A stretch of DNA of 64,000 nucleotides from Saprospiraceae bacterium (GCA_019694295.1 JAIBCG010000003.1:1-64000), one strand, 5' to 3'. Positions 27,165-36,255 are shown, counted from the stretch's first letter. The notes: generated from the sequence alone by a model not told the origin. A program made the numbers and translations.

Positions 27165-28259
27165 TTATTTATCTATCTTAACATCAAAGTAATCTCTAAG
27201 CGAATTTCCAAGAATATTGATACTCAGTACTAGCAAAACTATAGTAAGTGCCGGTATTACTGCGAGGAAATAATAACCGCTCAGAGCATAACCGTAATTT
27301 TCGTTTAGCATGTTACCCCATGATGGAGTTGGAGGTTGTACTCCAAAGCCCAGATAGCTTAGTCCGGCTTCAAGAATGATGGCTGTAGCAAAATTGCCGG
27401 CAGCAATCACCAATATGGGGCCGATGATATTAGGTAAAATATGACGGAACATGATCCTCTTGTTGTCATAACCCAGACTCCTGGCAGCGTCAATATATAC
27501 ATTTTGCTTTGCAGACATTACCTGCCCGCGTACTATTCTTGCCACATCAACCCAGAGTGTGAGCCCAATGGCCAGATACAGAATATGAACGCCCCTGCCC
27601 AATGCCAAAACAATAGCAAAAACTAGTAATAGTGTAGGTATAGACCAGATGGTGTTGACAAAAAGCATAAGTACGGTATCGGTTTTACCTCCGTAGTAAC
27701 CACCTGCCAGACCAATGAGAATGCCGATGGTGAGAGATATAAGTACTGCTGATAAACCAACAGTGAGCGAAATACGAGAGCCGACAAGAATGCGACTATA
27801 AACACAACGGCCAAAGGCATCAGTACCAAAAGGGAATGTCTTTCGGATGATTTTGTATTCCTTATTGAGCAATTCTTTGGATTTACTAAGTGTGATGGTC
27901 TCGGTAGGTAGTGGTTCGCCGGTAAATTGATTTTTGCCTGTATATTTTTTTAAAATGATGCTGTCTTTTGCTTCATGCCAGCTGACCACAGGTATCAATT
28001 CTGTATGGATATTGCTGCCAAAGAATGCTTTCTTAAGTCTATTTTCAGTTTGGGTATCTTTGTTTTGCAAGCTAATAAAAGTCATGCTCACAAACGGTGG
28101 ATGCAGGGCTATCTCAGGTATTTGAGTATTTACATCGGCTGAGTTATCAACAGCAAGAATATAACAACCAAGAGAAACCACAAAATACAACAATAGTAAA
28201 GTAACCGATAAAAAAGCCGATTTGTTGTAGCTTATCCGTTGCCAGAATATATTATGCAA
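27165..28259 (-). CDS. ABC transporter permease (OppC/DppC-like)
   Basis: A 364-residue inner-membrane permease of the dipeptide/oligopeptide/nickel type. The binding-protein-dependent EAA loop AARSLGYDNKRIMFRHILPN is present at about residues 258-277, followed by the usual LSYLGFGVQPPTPSWG. Six helices are predicted, with an extended periplasmic loop between the first two. The start is a TTG because no in-frame ATG precedes the first helix. It stands alone: no ATP-binding, second permease or solute-binding gene is adjacent. Confidence 0.88.
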   Translation of the reverse strand: MHNIFWQRISYNKSAFLSVTLLLLYFVVSLGCYILAVDNSADVNTQIPEIALHPPFVSMTFISLQNKDTQTENRLKKAFFGSNIHTELIPVVSWHEAKDSIILKKYTGKNQFTGEPLPTETITLSKSKELLNKEYKIIRKTFPFGTDAFGRCVYSRILVGSRISLTVGLSAVLISLTIGILIGLAGGYYGGKTDTVLMLFVNTIWSIPTLLLVFAIVLALGRGVHILYLAIGLTLWVDVARIVRGQVMSAKQNVYIDAARSLGYDNKRIMFRHILPNIIGPILVIAAGNFATAIILEAGLSYLGFGVQPPTPSWGNMLNENYGYALSGYYFLAVIPALTIVLLVLSINILGNSLRDYFDVKIDK

Positions 28260-28509
28260 TTTGGTATGTTGATTATATAAGTGAGATTAATATTTCATAT
28301 CAATTTTGGATGGTAAAAGTATAACTATTTGGCGATAATCTGACAATCACAATGCTTATAAAGCAATTTTGTAGGAATGGACGACTGACGAAAATCATTA
28401 TGAAGTAAAATGTAGGTCATGTGTCAGAGCAAATAAACTGTTGCATTTTTGCATTTCGTTTACTGTTCCATTTTTTTAAAAATATTATTAGTTGTCATTC
28501 GATTAAAAG
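28260..28509. other. Divergent control region before 28510 gene
   Basis: A 250-base AT-rich gap. It contains one weak TGAC-N4-ATCA repeat at 28385-28398 and a cATTTTTG box at 28444-28451. No RNA gene is seen. Confidence 0.5.
28385..28398. promoter_or_regulatory. Weak TGAC-N4-ATCA repeat upstream of the 28510 gene
   Basis: CTGAC-GAAA-ATCAT resembles the two ATGAC-TTTT-(A/G)TCAT repeats before ccoI and ccoS. Its centre lies 59.5 bases from the likely -7 box cATTTTTG at 28444-28451, a spacing unlike the stronger sites. Chance is not excluded: about two such 8-of-14 matches are expected per strand in 64 kb. Confidence 0.3.
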
Positions 28510-28875
28510 ATGAATCTGCACATTTCAGACATCAGAACTATAGCCGAAGTAAAGGCCGATTTCAATAAGTTGTTCCCTTATCTGAGACTTGAGTTTAATG
28601 TTAATGCTTCAGAAAGAAATGGAAGAACAACTTCAAAGAACCGGATATCTGACGATGTAAAAATAGGGAGTATCCGTGATCAGCATGTAGAAGCAAACTT
28701 CGAGTTTAATGAAAATAGTACAGTAGAGGAATTTGAAAACAACTTCTTTGAAAAATTTGGTTTGAGGGTTCAAGTGTATCGCAGATCGGGTAATGTATGG
28801 CTTGAAACCAACATGACAGATAAATGGACACTGCAGCGACAAAACGAGCACGGCAGGGAAATAACCGAGATATAA
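28510..28875 (+). CDS. Conserved hypothetical protein next to cbb3 locus
   Basis: A 121-residue soluble protein with no signal peptide or membrane helix. The first 90 residues look like a mixed alpha-beta fold (DIRTIAEVKADFNKLFPYLRLEF split by short turns) and the C-terminus is basic and polar. A weak operator-like repeat precedes it. Its stop converges on the end of the response-regulator gene, 21 bases apart. I do not recognise the family. Confidence 0.55.
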   Translation: MNLHISDIRTIAEVKADFNKLFPYLRLEFNVNASERNGRTTSKNRISDDVKIGSIRDQHVEANFEFNENSTVEEFENNFFEKFGLRVQVYRRSGNVWLETNMTDKWTLQRQNEHGREITEI

Positions 28876-28896
28876 ATTTTATTTATACTGTACCGG

Positions 28897-29955
28897 TCAG
28901 AAGAGAAGATGGTTGAGTTTTTCTTTGTTGAGAATCTGTATCTTACCTTCTTTAATATCTATCAGTTTTTCTGATTTGAAATCACTGAGTGTTCTTATAA
29001 GTGATTCTGTAGCAGTACCTACATACCTGGCAAAATCTTCACGAGTGATGGATGCTGTCATGGTTAGGTTTTCTTTGTCGAATTTTTCCTGTATTTCGAG
29101 CAGTGCCTTGGCTATACGTTTCCGGAGGGAGTCATAAGCGAGCCTGAGCATTCTTTCTTCCTTATCTGCCAGGTCTCCGGCAATGAGTTTGATAAATTTG
29201 GTAGAGAGCCTAAGGTCACTGAACACCATGTTCAGAAAATCATCTTTTGGAATGAGTACTACTTCACTGTCTTCTAGTAGCTCAGCCGAATCGGTATAAC
29301 TGACATTCTCAAACAAAGGAAGATAGCCAATATAATCGCCTTTTGAGTAAAATGAAGTAATGTATTCCTTGCCATCTTCATTAACACGGTAGGTCTTGAG
29401 TTTGCCCGATTTTAGGAAGAAAAGATATCTTGGTCTTTTTCCTTCACTGTATAAAAGTTGTTTCCGACTGTAATGTTCCGATTCGTATTTAGAAATATCG
29501 AGTGTTAGAGCACCTGTATTTTGAAGGTCAGTAACCAGGTTCGAAAATCCATTATTTTCGCGATTGTATTTTTTTTCTATTATCTCCTGTTTTTTTAATC
29601 TGGTTTCTAAGGCATGTAGTAGTTCTATATCATCAAAGGGTTTGGTGATATAGTCATCGGCTCCCATTTCCATACCGCGTCTGAAGTCGCTTCTTTCAGT
29701 CTTAGCAGTGAGGAAAATAAAAGGGGTGTGTTCGGTAGTGTGATTATTGCGCAACATGTGCAGTACACCATATCCGTCAAGCCCGGGCATCATAATATCA
29801 CAGATGATAAGGTCTGGTTTCGAGCTAAGAGCTACATCTACTCCTACACGCCCATTTTCGGCTTTTAGCACATTAAAACCAGATAATTCGAGGATTTCGG
29901 CAGTATTTTCTCTGATTTCCAGATGGTCATCAATTATTAATATGGTTTTTTTCAT
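28897..29955 (-). CDS. Response-regulator/Crp-Fnr fusion transcription factor
   Basis: A 352-residue fusion. Residues 3-120 are a receiver domain: acidic pair D9/D10, phospho-acceptor Asp53 in IICDIMMPG, switch residue T83 and K105. A cNMP-binding-type jelly roll follows (about 160-265), and an HTH_CRP winged helix ends it (about 285-345). The recognition helix has TESLIRTL, keeping the E-x3-R contacts used by Crp/Fnr proteins. The only cysteine is beside Asp53, so an Fnr iron-sulphur cluster is excluded; sensing must use phosphorylation or ligand. It is divergent from ccoI with 122 bases between starts, and a repeat at 30027-30040 lies in the gap. It is a likely regulator of the cbb3 genes. 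Confidence 0.9.
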   Translation of the reverse strand: MKKTILIIDDHLEIRENTAEILELSGFNVLKAENGRVGVDVALSSKPDLIICDIMMPGLDGYGVLHMLRNNHTTEHTPFIFLTAKTERSDFRRGMEMGADDYITKPFDDIELLHALETRLKKQEIIEKKYNRENNGFSNLVTDLQNTGALTLDISKYESEHYSRKQLLYSEGKRPRYLFFLKSGKLKTYRVNEDGKEYITSFYSKGDYIGYLPLFENVSYTDSAELLEDSEVVLIPKDDFLNMVFSDLRLSTKFIKLIAGDLADKEERMLRLAYDSLRKRIAKALLEIQEKFDKENLTMTASITREDFARYVGTATESLIRTLSDFKSEKLIDIKEGKIQILNKEKLNHLLF

Positions 29956-29976
29956 TTAAAAATTTGATATTAGAGG

Positions 29977-29984
29977 CAAAAATA
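29977..29984 (-). promoter_or_regulatory. -7 box of the response-regulator/Crp gene
   Basis: Minus-strand TATTTTTG matches TAnnTTTG, 21 bases before the ATG. Its last G lies 56.5 bases from the centre of the operator at 30027-30040, which would place the operator near -61.5 if transcription starts 5 bases after the box. Confidence 0.45.
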
Positions 29985-30026
29985 AGCATTAAGTTAGTAA
30001 GTATCCGGTACTATTAAAAATATTAC

Positions 30027-30040
30027 ATGACTTTTATCAT
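30027..30040. promoter_or_regulatory. Crp/Fnr-like operator upstream of ccoI
   Basis: ATGAC-TTTT-ATCAT, a near-perfect 5-4-5 inverted repeat with one A/G change. Its centre is 36.5 bases from the end of the ccoI -7 box TAAATTG (30064-30070), which places it near -41.5, the class II activator position. No -33 TTG is present, as expected for an activator-dependent promoter. Confidence 0.6.
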
Positions 30041-30063
30041 AAAGATTTAATAAAAGATAACCA

Positions 30064-30070
30064 TAAATTG
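30064..30070 (+). promoter_or_regulatory. -7 box of ccoI promoter
   Basis: TAAATTG, a slightly shortened TAnnTTTG box, ends 8 bases before the ccoI ATG. The mRNA leader would be only a few bases. It pairs with the operator at 30027-30040. Confidence 0.45.
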
Positions 30071-30077
30071 CGCCCTT

Positions 30078-32492
30078 ATGGTAGTAATGGATGAAAAAAC
30101 TTCAGTAAAATTACACTGCGAGCATTGTGGTCTGGAGTGCGAAAATGACCTTATCAAACTAGAAGAACACAGCTTTTGCTGTGAAGGCTGTAAGCTGGTA
30201 TATACATTAATCAACGAAACCGGGCTTTGCAATTATTATAACCTGAACGAACATCCGGGTATCAATCAACGCACAAGTGTCAGAGAAAATAAATTTTCAT
30301 TCTTAGATGACGATAGTGTAGAAAGTCAGATAATAGGGTTCCGCAATAACGATTTTACACAAGTTGTATTTTACCTGCCGGCCATACATTGTAGCTCGTG
30401 CCTTTATTTGCTTGAGAATATTCATAGGTTCAACAAAGGCATCATCAACCTTGAAATCCATTTTGCACGCAAGGAAGCAAAAATCAAATACAAACATAAG
30501 GAAGTAGGTCTCAGGGAGGTAGCCGAGTTGCTTACTCGCTTAGGTTATGAGCCTCATATTAGCCTCAGAGATGTAGCCGGTGCAAAGCCCAAAACGTCTA
30601 AATCGCTTATTTACAGACTGGGTATTGCAGGTTTCTGTTTCGGCAATATTATGATGATGAGTTTTCCGGAGTATCTGGGCCTTCATGGTAGCGAGAAGTC
30701 AATGACCGGGCTATTCCGAACGCTTAATCTGCTACTCGCCATACCAACATTTTTTTATAGTGCCACACCATTTTTTACATCAGCCTGGTCAGGTTTGAAG
30801 AACAGATTTCTTAACATTGATGCACCTGTATCTGTTGCCATTATTGTTACATTTGGCAGAAGTGTGTATGAAGTAATGGCAGGCGTTGGAGGAGGCTTTT
30901 TCGATTCGATGTCGGGTATCATCTTCTTTATGTTGCTCGGCCGGGTATTGCAAGACAAGACCTACCAGCATCTCGAATTTGATCGTGACTATACTTCATA
31001 TTTTCCAATAGCTGTCACAACTATACAGAAAGGTGAAGAAGTGCCGGTACAAGTATCCGCTCTAAAAAAAGGTGATTTGGTTCGTATTTATAATGAAGAA
31101 ATTATACCGGTGGACGGAATATTGTCAAATGGCAAGGCTTATATAGACTATAGTTTTGTAACAGGCGAGTCAGCAGTAAACAGGATAGAAACCGGAGAAA
31201 TCATCTATGCAGGAGGTAAACAAATGGGTGCAGCCATTGATTTGCTGATACTTAAAGATGTATCGCAAAGTTATCTTACACAGTTATGGAAACAGACAAA
31301 AGTAAAATCCAGAACCGACCAGGACCAAAAGAGTTTTGTACATTATCTGAGCAAATATTTTTCTTATCTTGTATTTTCGATCTCTGCATTGGCAGGTATT
31401 TATTGGTGGATACATAACCCGGCCAATATTTTCCCTGCAATGACAGCCGTACTCATTGTAGCATGTCCGTGTGCATTGCTGCTGTCCAATTCTTTTTCTA
31501 ACGGTTTTATCATCAGATTGCTCGGTTACAACAAATTTTTTCTAAAAGATGCATTATCTATAGAGTTTATAGCCGGTATAAAACATATTGTATTTGACAA
31601 AACAGGAACACTTACAGACACAAGCCATTACAAGGTACATTATGAAGGAAGTGAATTGACACAGCCAGAAAAACTAAGGATAGCAGCTACTGCAAGACAG
31701 TCAAGACATCCACTCAGCAAAGCAGTATCAGATTATCTGGGTATCCGGCAGGTACCAACGATCATCAGTTTCGAGGAATTCCCCGGCCAGGGGACCAAAA
31801 GCATATTTGAAGGCTATGAGATAAAACTCGGATCAGAAGAATTTACAGGGCAAATGCAGAACTCTGACAACCGTTCGAGAGTGTGTGTAGTAGTAAATGG
31901 AGAATACAAAGGAAAATTTTATATAGAAAACCAATACCGCGAGCATGCAGAAGAAGTAATAGCCGGGTTAAAGAAAAAATATCAGCTCACAGTATTATCA
32001 GGAGATAATGATAAGGATGCTGCCAGTCTTAAAAAAGTATTCGGCGAAAACAGTACAATTATATTTAACCAAAAACCTGAAGACAAACTGATATATATCA
32101 AAAACGGGCAAAAACAAAAACAAACGGTCATGATGGTAGGTGACGGCCTGAATGATGCCGGTGCACTCATGCAAAGCGATGTAGGTATTGCAATTTCAGA
32201 CACAAGAAATAATTTTACACCTGCCAGCGATGTAATCTTGGGTGCTGAAAGTTTTTCAAAGTTGCCGGCATTATTAAGATTATGTGCAGATGGTAAAAAA
32301 ATAATTATTGGTAGTTTTATACTTTCAATACTGTACAATATAGTAGGCGTATATTTTTCTGTAACGGCACAGTTATCGCCTCTGGTAGCAGCAATACTTA
32401 TGCCTGCAAGCACATTTAGTATTATTATTTTCACTTATACTACATCTCTTGTAATGGCTAGATACAGAAGGCTCTCAACCGGTGCAGCGTAA
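30078..32492 (+). CDS. ccoI: CcoI copper-translocating P-type ATPase
   Basis: An 804-residue P1B-type ATPase that supplies copper for cbb3 oxidase assembly. An N-terminal cysteine-rich zinc-ribbon-like part (CEHCG, CCEGC, residues 10-40) precedes an HMA-type domain with CSSC at residues 105-108. Eight membrane helices carry the ion-binding CPC motif at residues 463-465. The phosphorylation motif DKTGT begins at Asp507, and GDGLNDA is near residue 693. The order ccoI-ccoS-ccoNO is conserved in Bacteroidota. Transcription probably starts at the operator-linked promoter just upstream. Confidence 0.96.
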   Translation: MVVMDEKTSVKLHCEHCGLECENDLIKLEEHSFCCEGCKLVYTLINETGLCNYYNLNEHPGINQRTSVRENKFSFLDDDSVESQIIGFRNNDFTQVVFYLPAIHCSSCLYLLENIHRFNKGIINLEIHFARKEAKIKYKHKEVGLREVAELLTRLGYEPHISLRDVAGAKPKTSKSLIYRLGIAGFCFGNIMMMSFPEYLGLHGSEKSMTGLFRTLNLLLAIPTFFYSATPFFTSAWSGLKNRFLNIDAPVSVAIIVTFGRSVYEVMAGVGGGFFDSMSGIIFFMLLGRVLQDKTYQHLEFDRDYTSYFPIAVTTIQKGEEVPVQVSALKKGDLVRIYNEEIIPVDGILSNGKAYIDYSFVTGESAVNRIETGEIIYAGGKQMGAAIDLLILKDVSQSYLTQLWKQTKVKSRTDQDQKSFVHYLSKYFSYLVFSISALAGIYWWIHNPANIFPAMTAVLIVACPCALLLSNSFSNGFIIRLLGYNKFFLKDALSIEFIAGIKHIVFDKTGTLTDTSHYKVHYEGSELTQPEKLRIAATARQSRHPLSKAVSDYLGIRQVPTIISFEEFPGQGTKSIFEGYEIKLGSEEFTGQMQNSDNRSRVCVVVNGEYKGKFYIENQYREHAEEVIAGLKKKYQLTVLSGDNDKDAASLKKVFGENSTIIFNQKPEDKLIYIKNGQKQKQTVMMVGDGLNDAGALMQSDVGIAISDTRNNFTPASDVILGAESFSKLPALLRLCADGKKIIIGSFILSILYNIVGVYFSVTAQLSPLVAAILMPASTFSIIIFTYTTSLVMARYRRLSTGAA

Positions 32493-32518
32493 AAATATAA
32501 AAATTATCAATATTAATG

Positions 32519-32532
32519 ATGACTTTTGTCAT
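32519..32532. promoter_or_regulatory. Crp/Fnr-like operator upstream of ccoS-ccoNO
   Basis: ATGAC-TTTT-GTCAT, a perfect 14-base palindrome. Its centre is 36.5 bases from the end of the TAATTTTG box at 32555-32562, exactly as at ccoI. No -33 TTG is present. Confidence 0.68.
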
Positions 32533-32554
32533 AGCGATAGAAAAATATGAAGAG

Positions 32555-32562
32555 TAATTTTG
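32555..32562 (+). promoter_or_regulatory. -7 box of ccoS promoter
   Basis: TAATTTTG matches TAnnTTTG, 16 bases before the ccoS ATG. It would give ccoS and the oxidase subunit genes their own promoter apart from ccoI. Confidence 0.55.
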
Positions 32563-32578
32563 TGCTAAATTTATAGAC

Positions 32579-32740
32579 ATGGGTGTAATATTCATATTAT
32601 TGTTTGTGAGTTTGGCCATAGCGTTATTATTTTTATGGGCGTTTTTGTGGAGTACCAAGACCGGGCAATTCGATGATGATATATCACCTGGTGTACGGAT
32701 ACTATTTGATGAAGAAAAATCTAAAACAAACAATAACTAA
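32579..32740 (+). CDS. ccoS: CcoS cbb3 oxidase assembly protein
   Basis: A 53-residue protein. One membrane helix (residues 3-24) precedes SGQFDD-type residues (reading TGQFDDD), the hallmark of CcoS. CcoS is needed for copper and haem insertion into cbb3 oxidase. The frame starts at ATG 32579 and ends 11 bases before ccoNO. It is preceded by an operator and a -7 box. Confidence 0.93.
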   Translation: MGVIFILLFVSLAIALLFLWAFLWSTKTGQFDDDISPGVRILFDEEKSKTNNN

Positions 32741-32751
32741 ATAACTGAAAG

Positions 32752-34878
32752 ATGGAATTAGAAAAGTTTTATTATGACAACCGACCCGTAAAATGGTTTG
32801 CTTATGCGACGATTTTTTGGGGGATTATTGGTATGTTGGCAGGACTGTGGGCTGCCATTGCCATATATTATCCGGCATTGAACCTTGGATGGGCTCCTAC
32901 CACATTCGGGCGTATGCGACCTGTGCACACCAATGCAGTTATTTTTGCTTTTGTGGGTAATGGTATATTCATGGGGGCATATTATTCACTTCAGCGTTTG
33001 TTAAAGGCGCGGATGTATAGTGATACCCTTTCAAAAATCCACTTTTGGGGTTGGCAGTCAATCATTTTGGCCGGTGCACTTACACTTTGGGCAGGTTACA
33101 CAACATCCAAAGAATATGCCGAGCTAGAGTGGCCACTGGATATTGCCATAGCTGTTATATGGGTATTATTTGGAATTAACATGATTGGTACCATATTGAA
33201 ACGTCGTGAAAGACATCTCTATGTGGCCATTTGGTTCTATCTTGCCACATGGGTAACAGTAGCTATGCTTCACATCATCAACAGTATCGAAATCCCGATA
33301 TCTTTCCTTAAAAGTTATAGTTATTATGCAGGTGTACAAGATGCTCTTGTGCAGTGGTGGTATGGTCACAATGCAGTTGCATTCTTCCTTACTACACCAT
33401 ACCTGGGCCTCATGTATTACTTCCTGCCTAAGGCTGCCAACAGACCGGTATATTCATACAGATTATCTATCATTCACTTTTGGGCATTGATATTTATCTA
33501 TATCTGGGCAGGACCACACCACCTATTGTACAATGCACTGCCTGATTGGGCACAATCTCTTGGTACAGTATTTTCTATTATGCTTATAGCTCCATCTTGG
33601 GGTGGTATGTTGAACGGTTTGTTTACATTACGTGGTGTATGGGACAAAGTGCGTGAAGAACCAGTATTGAAATTTATGGTGGTGGCTATCACTTGTTATG
33701 GTATGGCTACGTTAGAAGGTCCGCTACTCTCTTTGAAAAATGTGAATGCCATTTCGCACTTTACAGACTGGACCATTGCACACGTACACGTAGGTGCTCT
33801 TGGCTGGAATGGTTTCCTTACCTTTGGTATCCTTTACTGGCTGATACCTAGAATGTGGAATACCCCATTGTACTCAAAGAAATTGGCCAACAATCACTTC
33901 TGGATAGGAACCATTGGTATAGTATTGTATGCTGTACCTATGTATTGGGCTGGTTTTACACAGAGTCTTATGTGGAAGGCATTTACTCCGGAAGGTCAGC
34001 TTAAGTTCCAGTTCCTGGAGACTGTCACACACATTATGCCACTCTACATAACCAGAAGTATTGGAGGTTTTCTATTCCTGACCGGTACATGTATAATGGC
34101 TTATAACTTGTACAAAACAATAAAGGCAGGCAAATTTGCAGAGCAGGAAGAAGCTGAAGCTGCACCACTTGATAAAAACTGGACAGCTCCATCTAATGAT
34201 TACTGGCACAGAGTGATTGAAAGAAAACCTGTGCGAATGTTAGTATTCTCATTTATTGTAGTAGCTATTGGTGGCATCATCGAGTTCGTACCTACTTTCC
34301 TAGTCAAATCGAATGTTCCGACTATAGCGAGTGTTAAACCTTATACACCGCTCGAATTACACGGCCGTGATATATATGTAAGAGAAGGGTGTTATACTTG
34401 CCATTCGCAACAGGTTAGACCTTTCAGAGATGAAGTAGCACGCTATGGTGAATACTCTAAGGCTGGCGAATTCGTATATGACCACCCATTCCAGTGGGGA
34501 AGTAAACGTACTGGTCCGGATCTGGCACGTGAGGGCGGTAAATACCCACATAGTTGGCATTACAACCACATGCTCGACCCTCAAAGCATGTCGCCGGGTT
34601 CTATTATGCCTGCTTACCCTTGGTTGTTTAAGGATAAAATAGACACCCAAAAGACAAAATCCATGATTTGGGCTATGCAAAAACTTGGTGTTCCTTACGA
34701 AAAAGGATACGGAAAAGTAGCTAACAATGATCTGAAAAAGCAAAGTGAAGAAATAGTAAAATCATTGAAATCGGATAAAATAGAAGCAAAGCCAAATACT
34801 GAAATTATTGCTCTGATAGCATACCTACAGCGTTTGGGTAAAGACATCAAGGCTGAAGGCAATAGTGCCAATAAATAA
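32752..34878 (+). CDS. ccoNO: cbb3 cytochrome c oxidase subunits I and II, fused (CcoNO)
   Basis: A 708-residue fusion of CcoN and CcoO, the catalytic core of the high-affinity terminal oxidase. Residues 1-480 are the 12-helix CcoN part: haem-ligand region MRPVHT (H59), copper-site WYGHNA (near 203), GPHH (near 254) and HVHVG (H344, H346). After a linker, one membrane helix and the CcoO domain carry haem c at CYTCH (547-551) with MSPGSIMPAY as the methionine region. Fused CcoNO is typical of Bacteroidota. The complex reduces O2 and pumps protons in the inner membrane. Confidence 0.97.
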   Translation: MELEKFYYDNRPVKWFAYATIFWGIIGMLAGLWAAIAIYYPALNLGWAPTTFGRMRPVHTNAVIFAFVGNGIFMGAYYSLQRLLKARMYSDTLSKIHFWGWQSIILAGALTLWAGYTTSKEYAELEWPLDIAIAVIWVLFGINMIGTILKRRERHLYVAIWFYLATWVTVAMLHIINSIEIPISFLKSYSYYAGVQDALVQWWYGHNAVAFFLTTPYLGLMYYFLPKAANRPVYSYRLSIIHFWALIFIYIWAGPHHLLYNALPDWAQSLGTVFSIMLIAPSWGGMLNGLFTLRGVWDKVREEPVLKFMVVAITCYGMATLEGPLLSLKNVNAISHFTDWTIAHVHVGALGWNGFLTFGILYWLIPRMWNTPLYSKKLANNHFWIGTIGIVLYAVPMYWAGFTQSLMWKAFTPEGQLKFQFLETVTHIMPLYITRSIGGFLFLTGTCIMAYNLYKTIKAGKFAEQEEAEAAPLDKNWTAPSNDYWHRVIERKPVRMLVFSFIVVAIGGIIEFVPTFLVKSNVPTIASVKPYTPLELHGRDIYVREGCYTCHSQQVRPFRDEVARYGEYSKAGEFVYDHPFQWGSKRTGPDLAREGGKYPHSWHYNHMLDPQSMSPGSIMPAYPWLFKDKIDTQKTKSMIWAMQKLGVPYEKGYGKVANNDLKKQSEEIVKSLKSDKIEAKPNTEIIALIAYLQRLGKDIKAEGNSANK

Positions 34879-34897
34879 TTTATTAAAATAGAAAAAG

Positions 34898-35074
34898 ATG
34901 AAATTTGTACATTACCTGGAAAGAATAGTTGGTGTAGATATCTACCCTTTGCTTTCTCTTGTAATTTTCGGTTCGTTTTTTCTTGTAGTGGCAGTATGGC
35001 TTTTCAGTACAAAAAAATCAGATTTTGATGAAGTAAGCCGTATTCCGCTAAATGAAAATGAACCTGAGCATTAA
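34898..35074 (+). CDS. ccoQ: CcoQ-like small cbb3 subunit
   Basis: A 58-residue protein with one membrane helix (about residues 17-38), preceded by a short amphipathic part and followed by an acidic tail. Position between ccoNO and ccoP, single helix and size fit CcoQ, which stabilises the complex; sequence is poorly conserved in the family. It starts 19 bases after ccoNO. Confidence 0.8.
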   Translation: MKFVHYLERIVGVDIYPLLSLVIFGSFFLVVAVWLFSTKKSDFDEVSRIPLNENEPEH

Positions 35075-35103
35075 ATTTTAATAACAGTAGAAAGTTAAAA
35101 CGT

Positions 35104-36255
35104 ATGGAAAACTTAATCCTTAAACAGTTTATAAACAGCAGCTTTTTGAACGGTGGATTCTTGCTTCAGGTCAATCCGACTGCTACAGAACAATCTCCAT
35201 GGATGTCAGTGCTGACCAACCCGATTGCTATTATCATGATACTAATCATGTTTGCACTGTTGTTCGTTATCAGAGCTTTGACAAAAGTACTCCTCGAAGT
35301 AGCCGGCAATAAAATGAAACGCAATCTGCAAGACAACAAAGAAGGTATTTTAAAAGCGATAGCATTACTGATTGTGATGATAACTGCATCTTCGACTGGA
35401 TTTGCGCAGGATGCTGCTGCCGCTGCAGTAACGACAGCTCCACCGAAAATAATAGGTGGAATGGCTCAGTCTGTATTTTATGTTATAACAGCTGTTATCA
35501 TCATCGAAGCAATAATAATATATGTATTGCTGATGAGTATCAGAAAAATGGTAACTAAGGATAATCTTGATCAATACAATGCAGGGCCTGAATCGCAGGG
35601 GGTAATAGCTAAATGGTGGGACCAACTCAATGGCTACAAAGCTGCAGAACAGGCAGATATTGACTTGGGCCATGATTATGACGGCATTCGCGAGCTCGAT
35701 AACAGATTGCCACCATGGTGGTTATATGGATTTTATGCTACCATTTTATTCGCAGGTTATTACCTATGGACACACCATGTAAGTCACTCAGCTCCTGACT
35801 CTATCCAGGAATATAAGACAGAAATGGCCGTTGCAGAAAAACAGGTGGCTGAATATCTGAAAACCAAAGGCGACGACTTCAATGAAAATACCGTAAAAAT
35901 GCTAGGAGCAGAAGATATTGCCGAAGGTAAAAAAATGTTTGAAACCACATGTGCTGCTTGTCACCTCGCTACTGGGGCAGGGAGTGTAGGGCCTAACCTT
36001 ACAGATGCATATTGGCTTAATGGCGGAGATATCAAAAGCGTATTTAAGACTATTAAATACGGTATCAGAGCTATGCCGCCTTGGCAGAACAGCTTCTCAG
36101 GTAAGCAAATGGCACAGTTGGCGAGTTTTGTTGAATCATTAAAGAATACGAATGTTGCCGGTGGTAAAGCTCCGGAAGGTGAAGAGTTTAAGGAAGGGGC
36201 CGGCGAGGCACAACCACCTGCAGACTCTACAGCAGCTGCGGCAGCACAAAAATAA
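35104..36255 (+). CDS. ccoP: cbb3 oxidase subunit III, mono-haem CcoP
   Basis: A 383-residue CcoP with a single haem c site, CAACH at residues 283-287, rather than the two of proteobacterial CcoP. The likely distal ligand is in RAMPPW. The N-terminus has extra helices: residues 34-66, then GILKAIALLIVMITASS and FAQ near residues 80-100, which looks like an internal signal peptide, then residues 120-148 and the usual helix near 208-228 (WWLYGFYATILF). The C-terminal 30 residues are low-complexity Glu/Ala/Pro-rich. It would feed electrons to CcoNO. Confidence 0.93.
   Translation: MENLILKQFINSSFLNGGFLLQVNPTATEQSPWMSVLTNPIAIIMILIMFALLFVIRALTKVLLEVAGNKMKRNLQDNKEGILKAIALLIVMITASSTGFAQDAAAAAVTTAPPKIIGGMAQSVFYVITAVIIIEAIIIYVLLMSIRKMVTKDNLDQYNAGPESQGVIAKWWDQLNGYKAAEQADIDLGHDYDGIRELDNRLPPWWLYGFYATILFAGYYLWTHHVSHSAPDSIQEYKTEMAVAEKQVAEYLKTKGDDFNENTVKMLGAEDIAEGKKMFETTCAACHLATGAGSVGPNLTDAYWLNGGDIKSVFKTIKYGIRAMPPWQNSFSGKQMAQLASFVESLKNTNVAGGKAPEGEEFKEGAGEAQPPADSTAAAAAQK

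Noticed and set aside
31982-32434. 150-codon minus-strand frame
   Set aside because: Antisense to the ccoI ATPase domain; composition follows the real gene.
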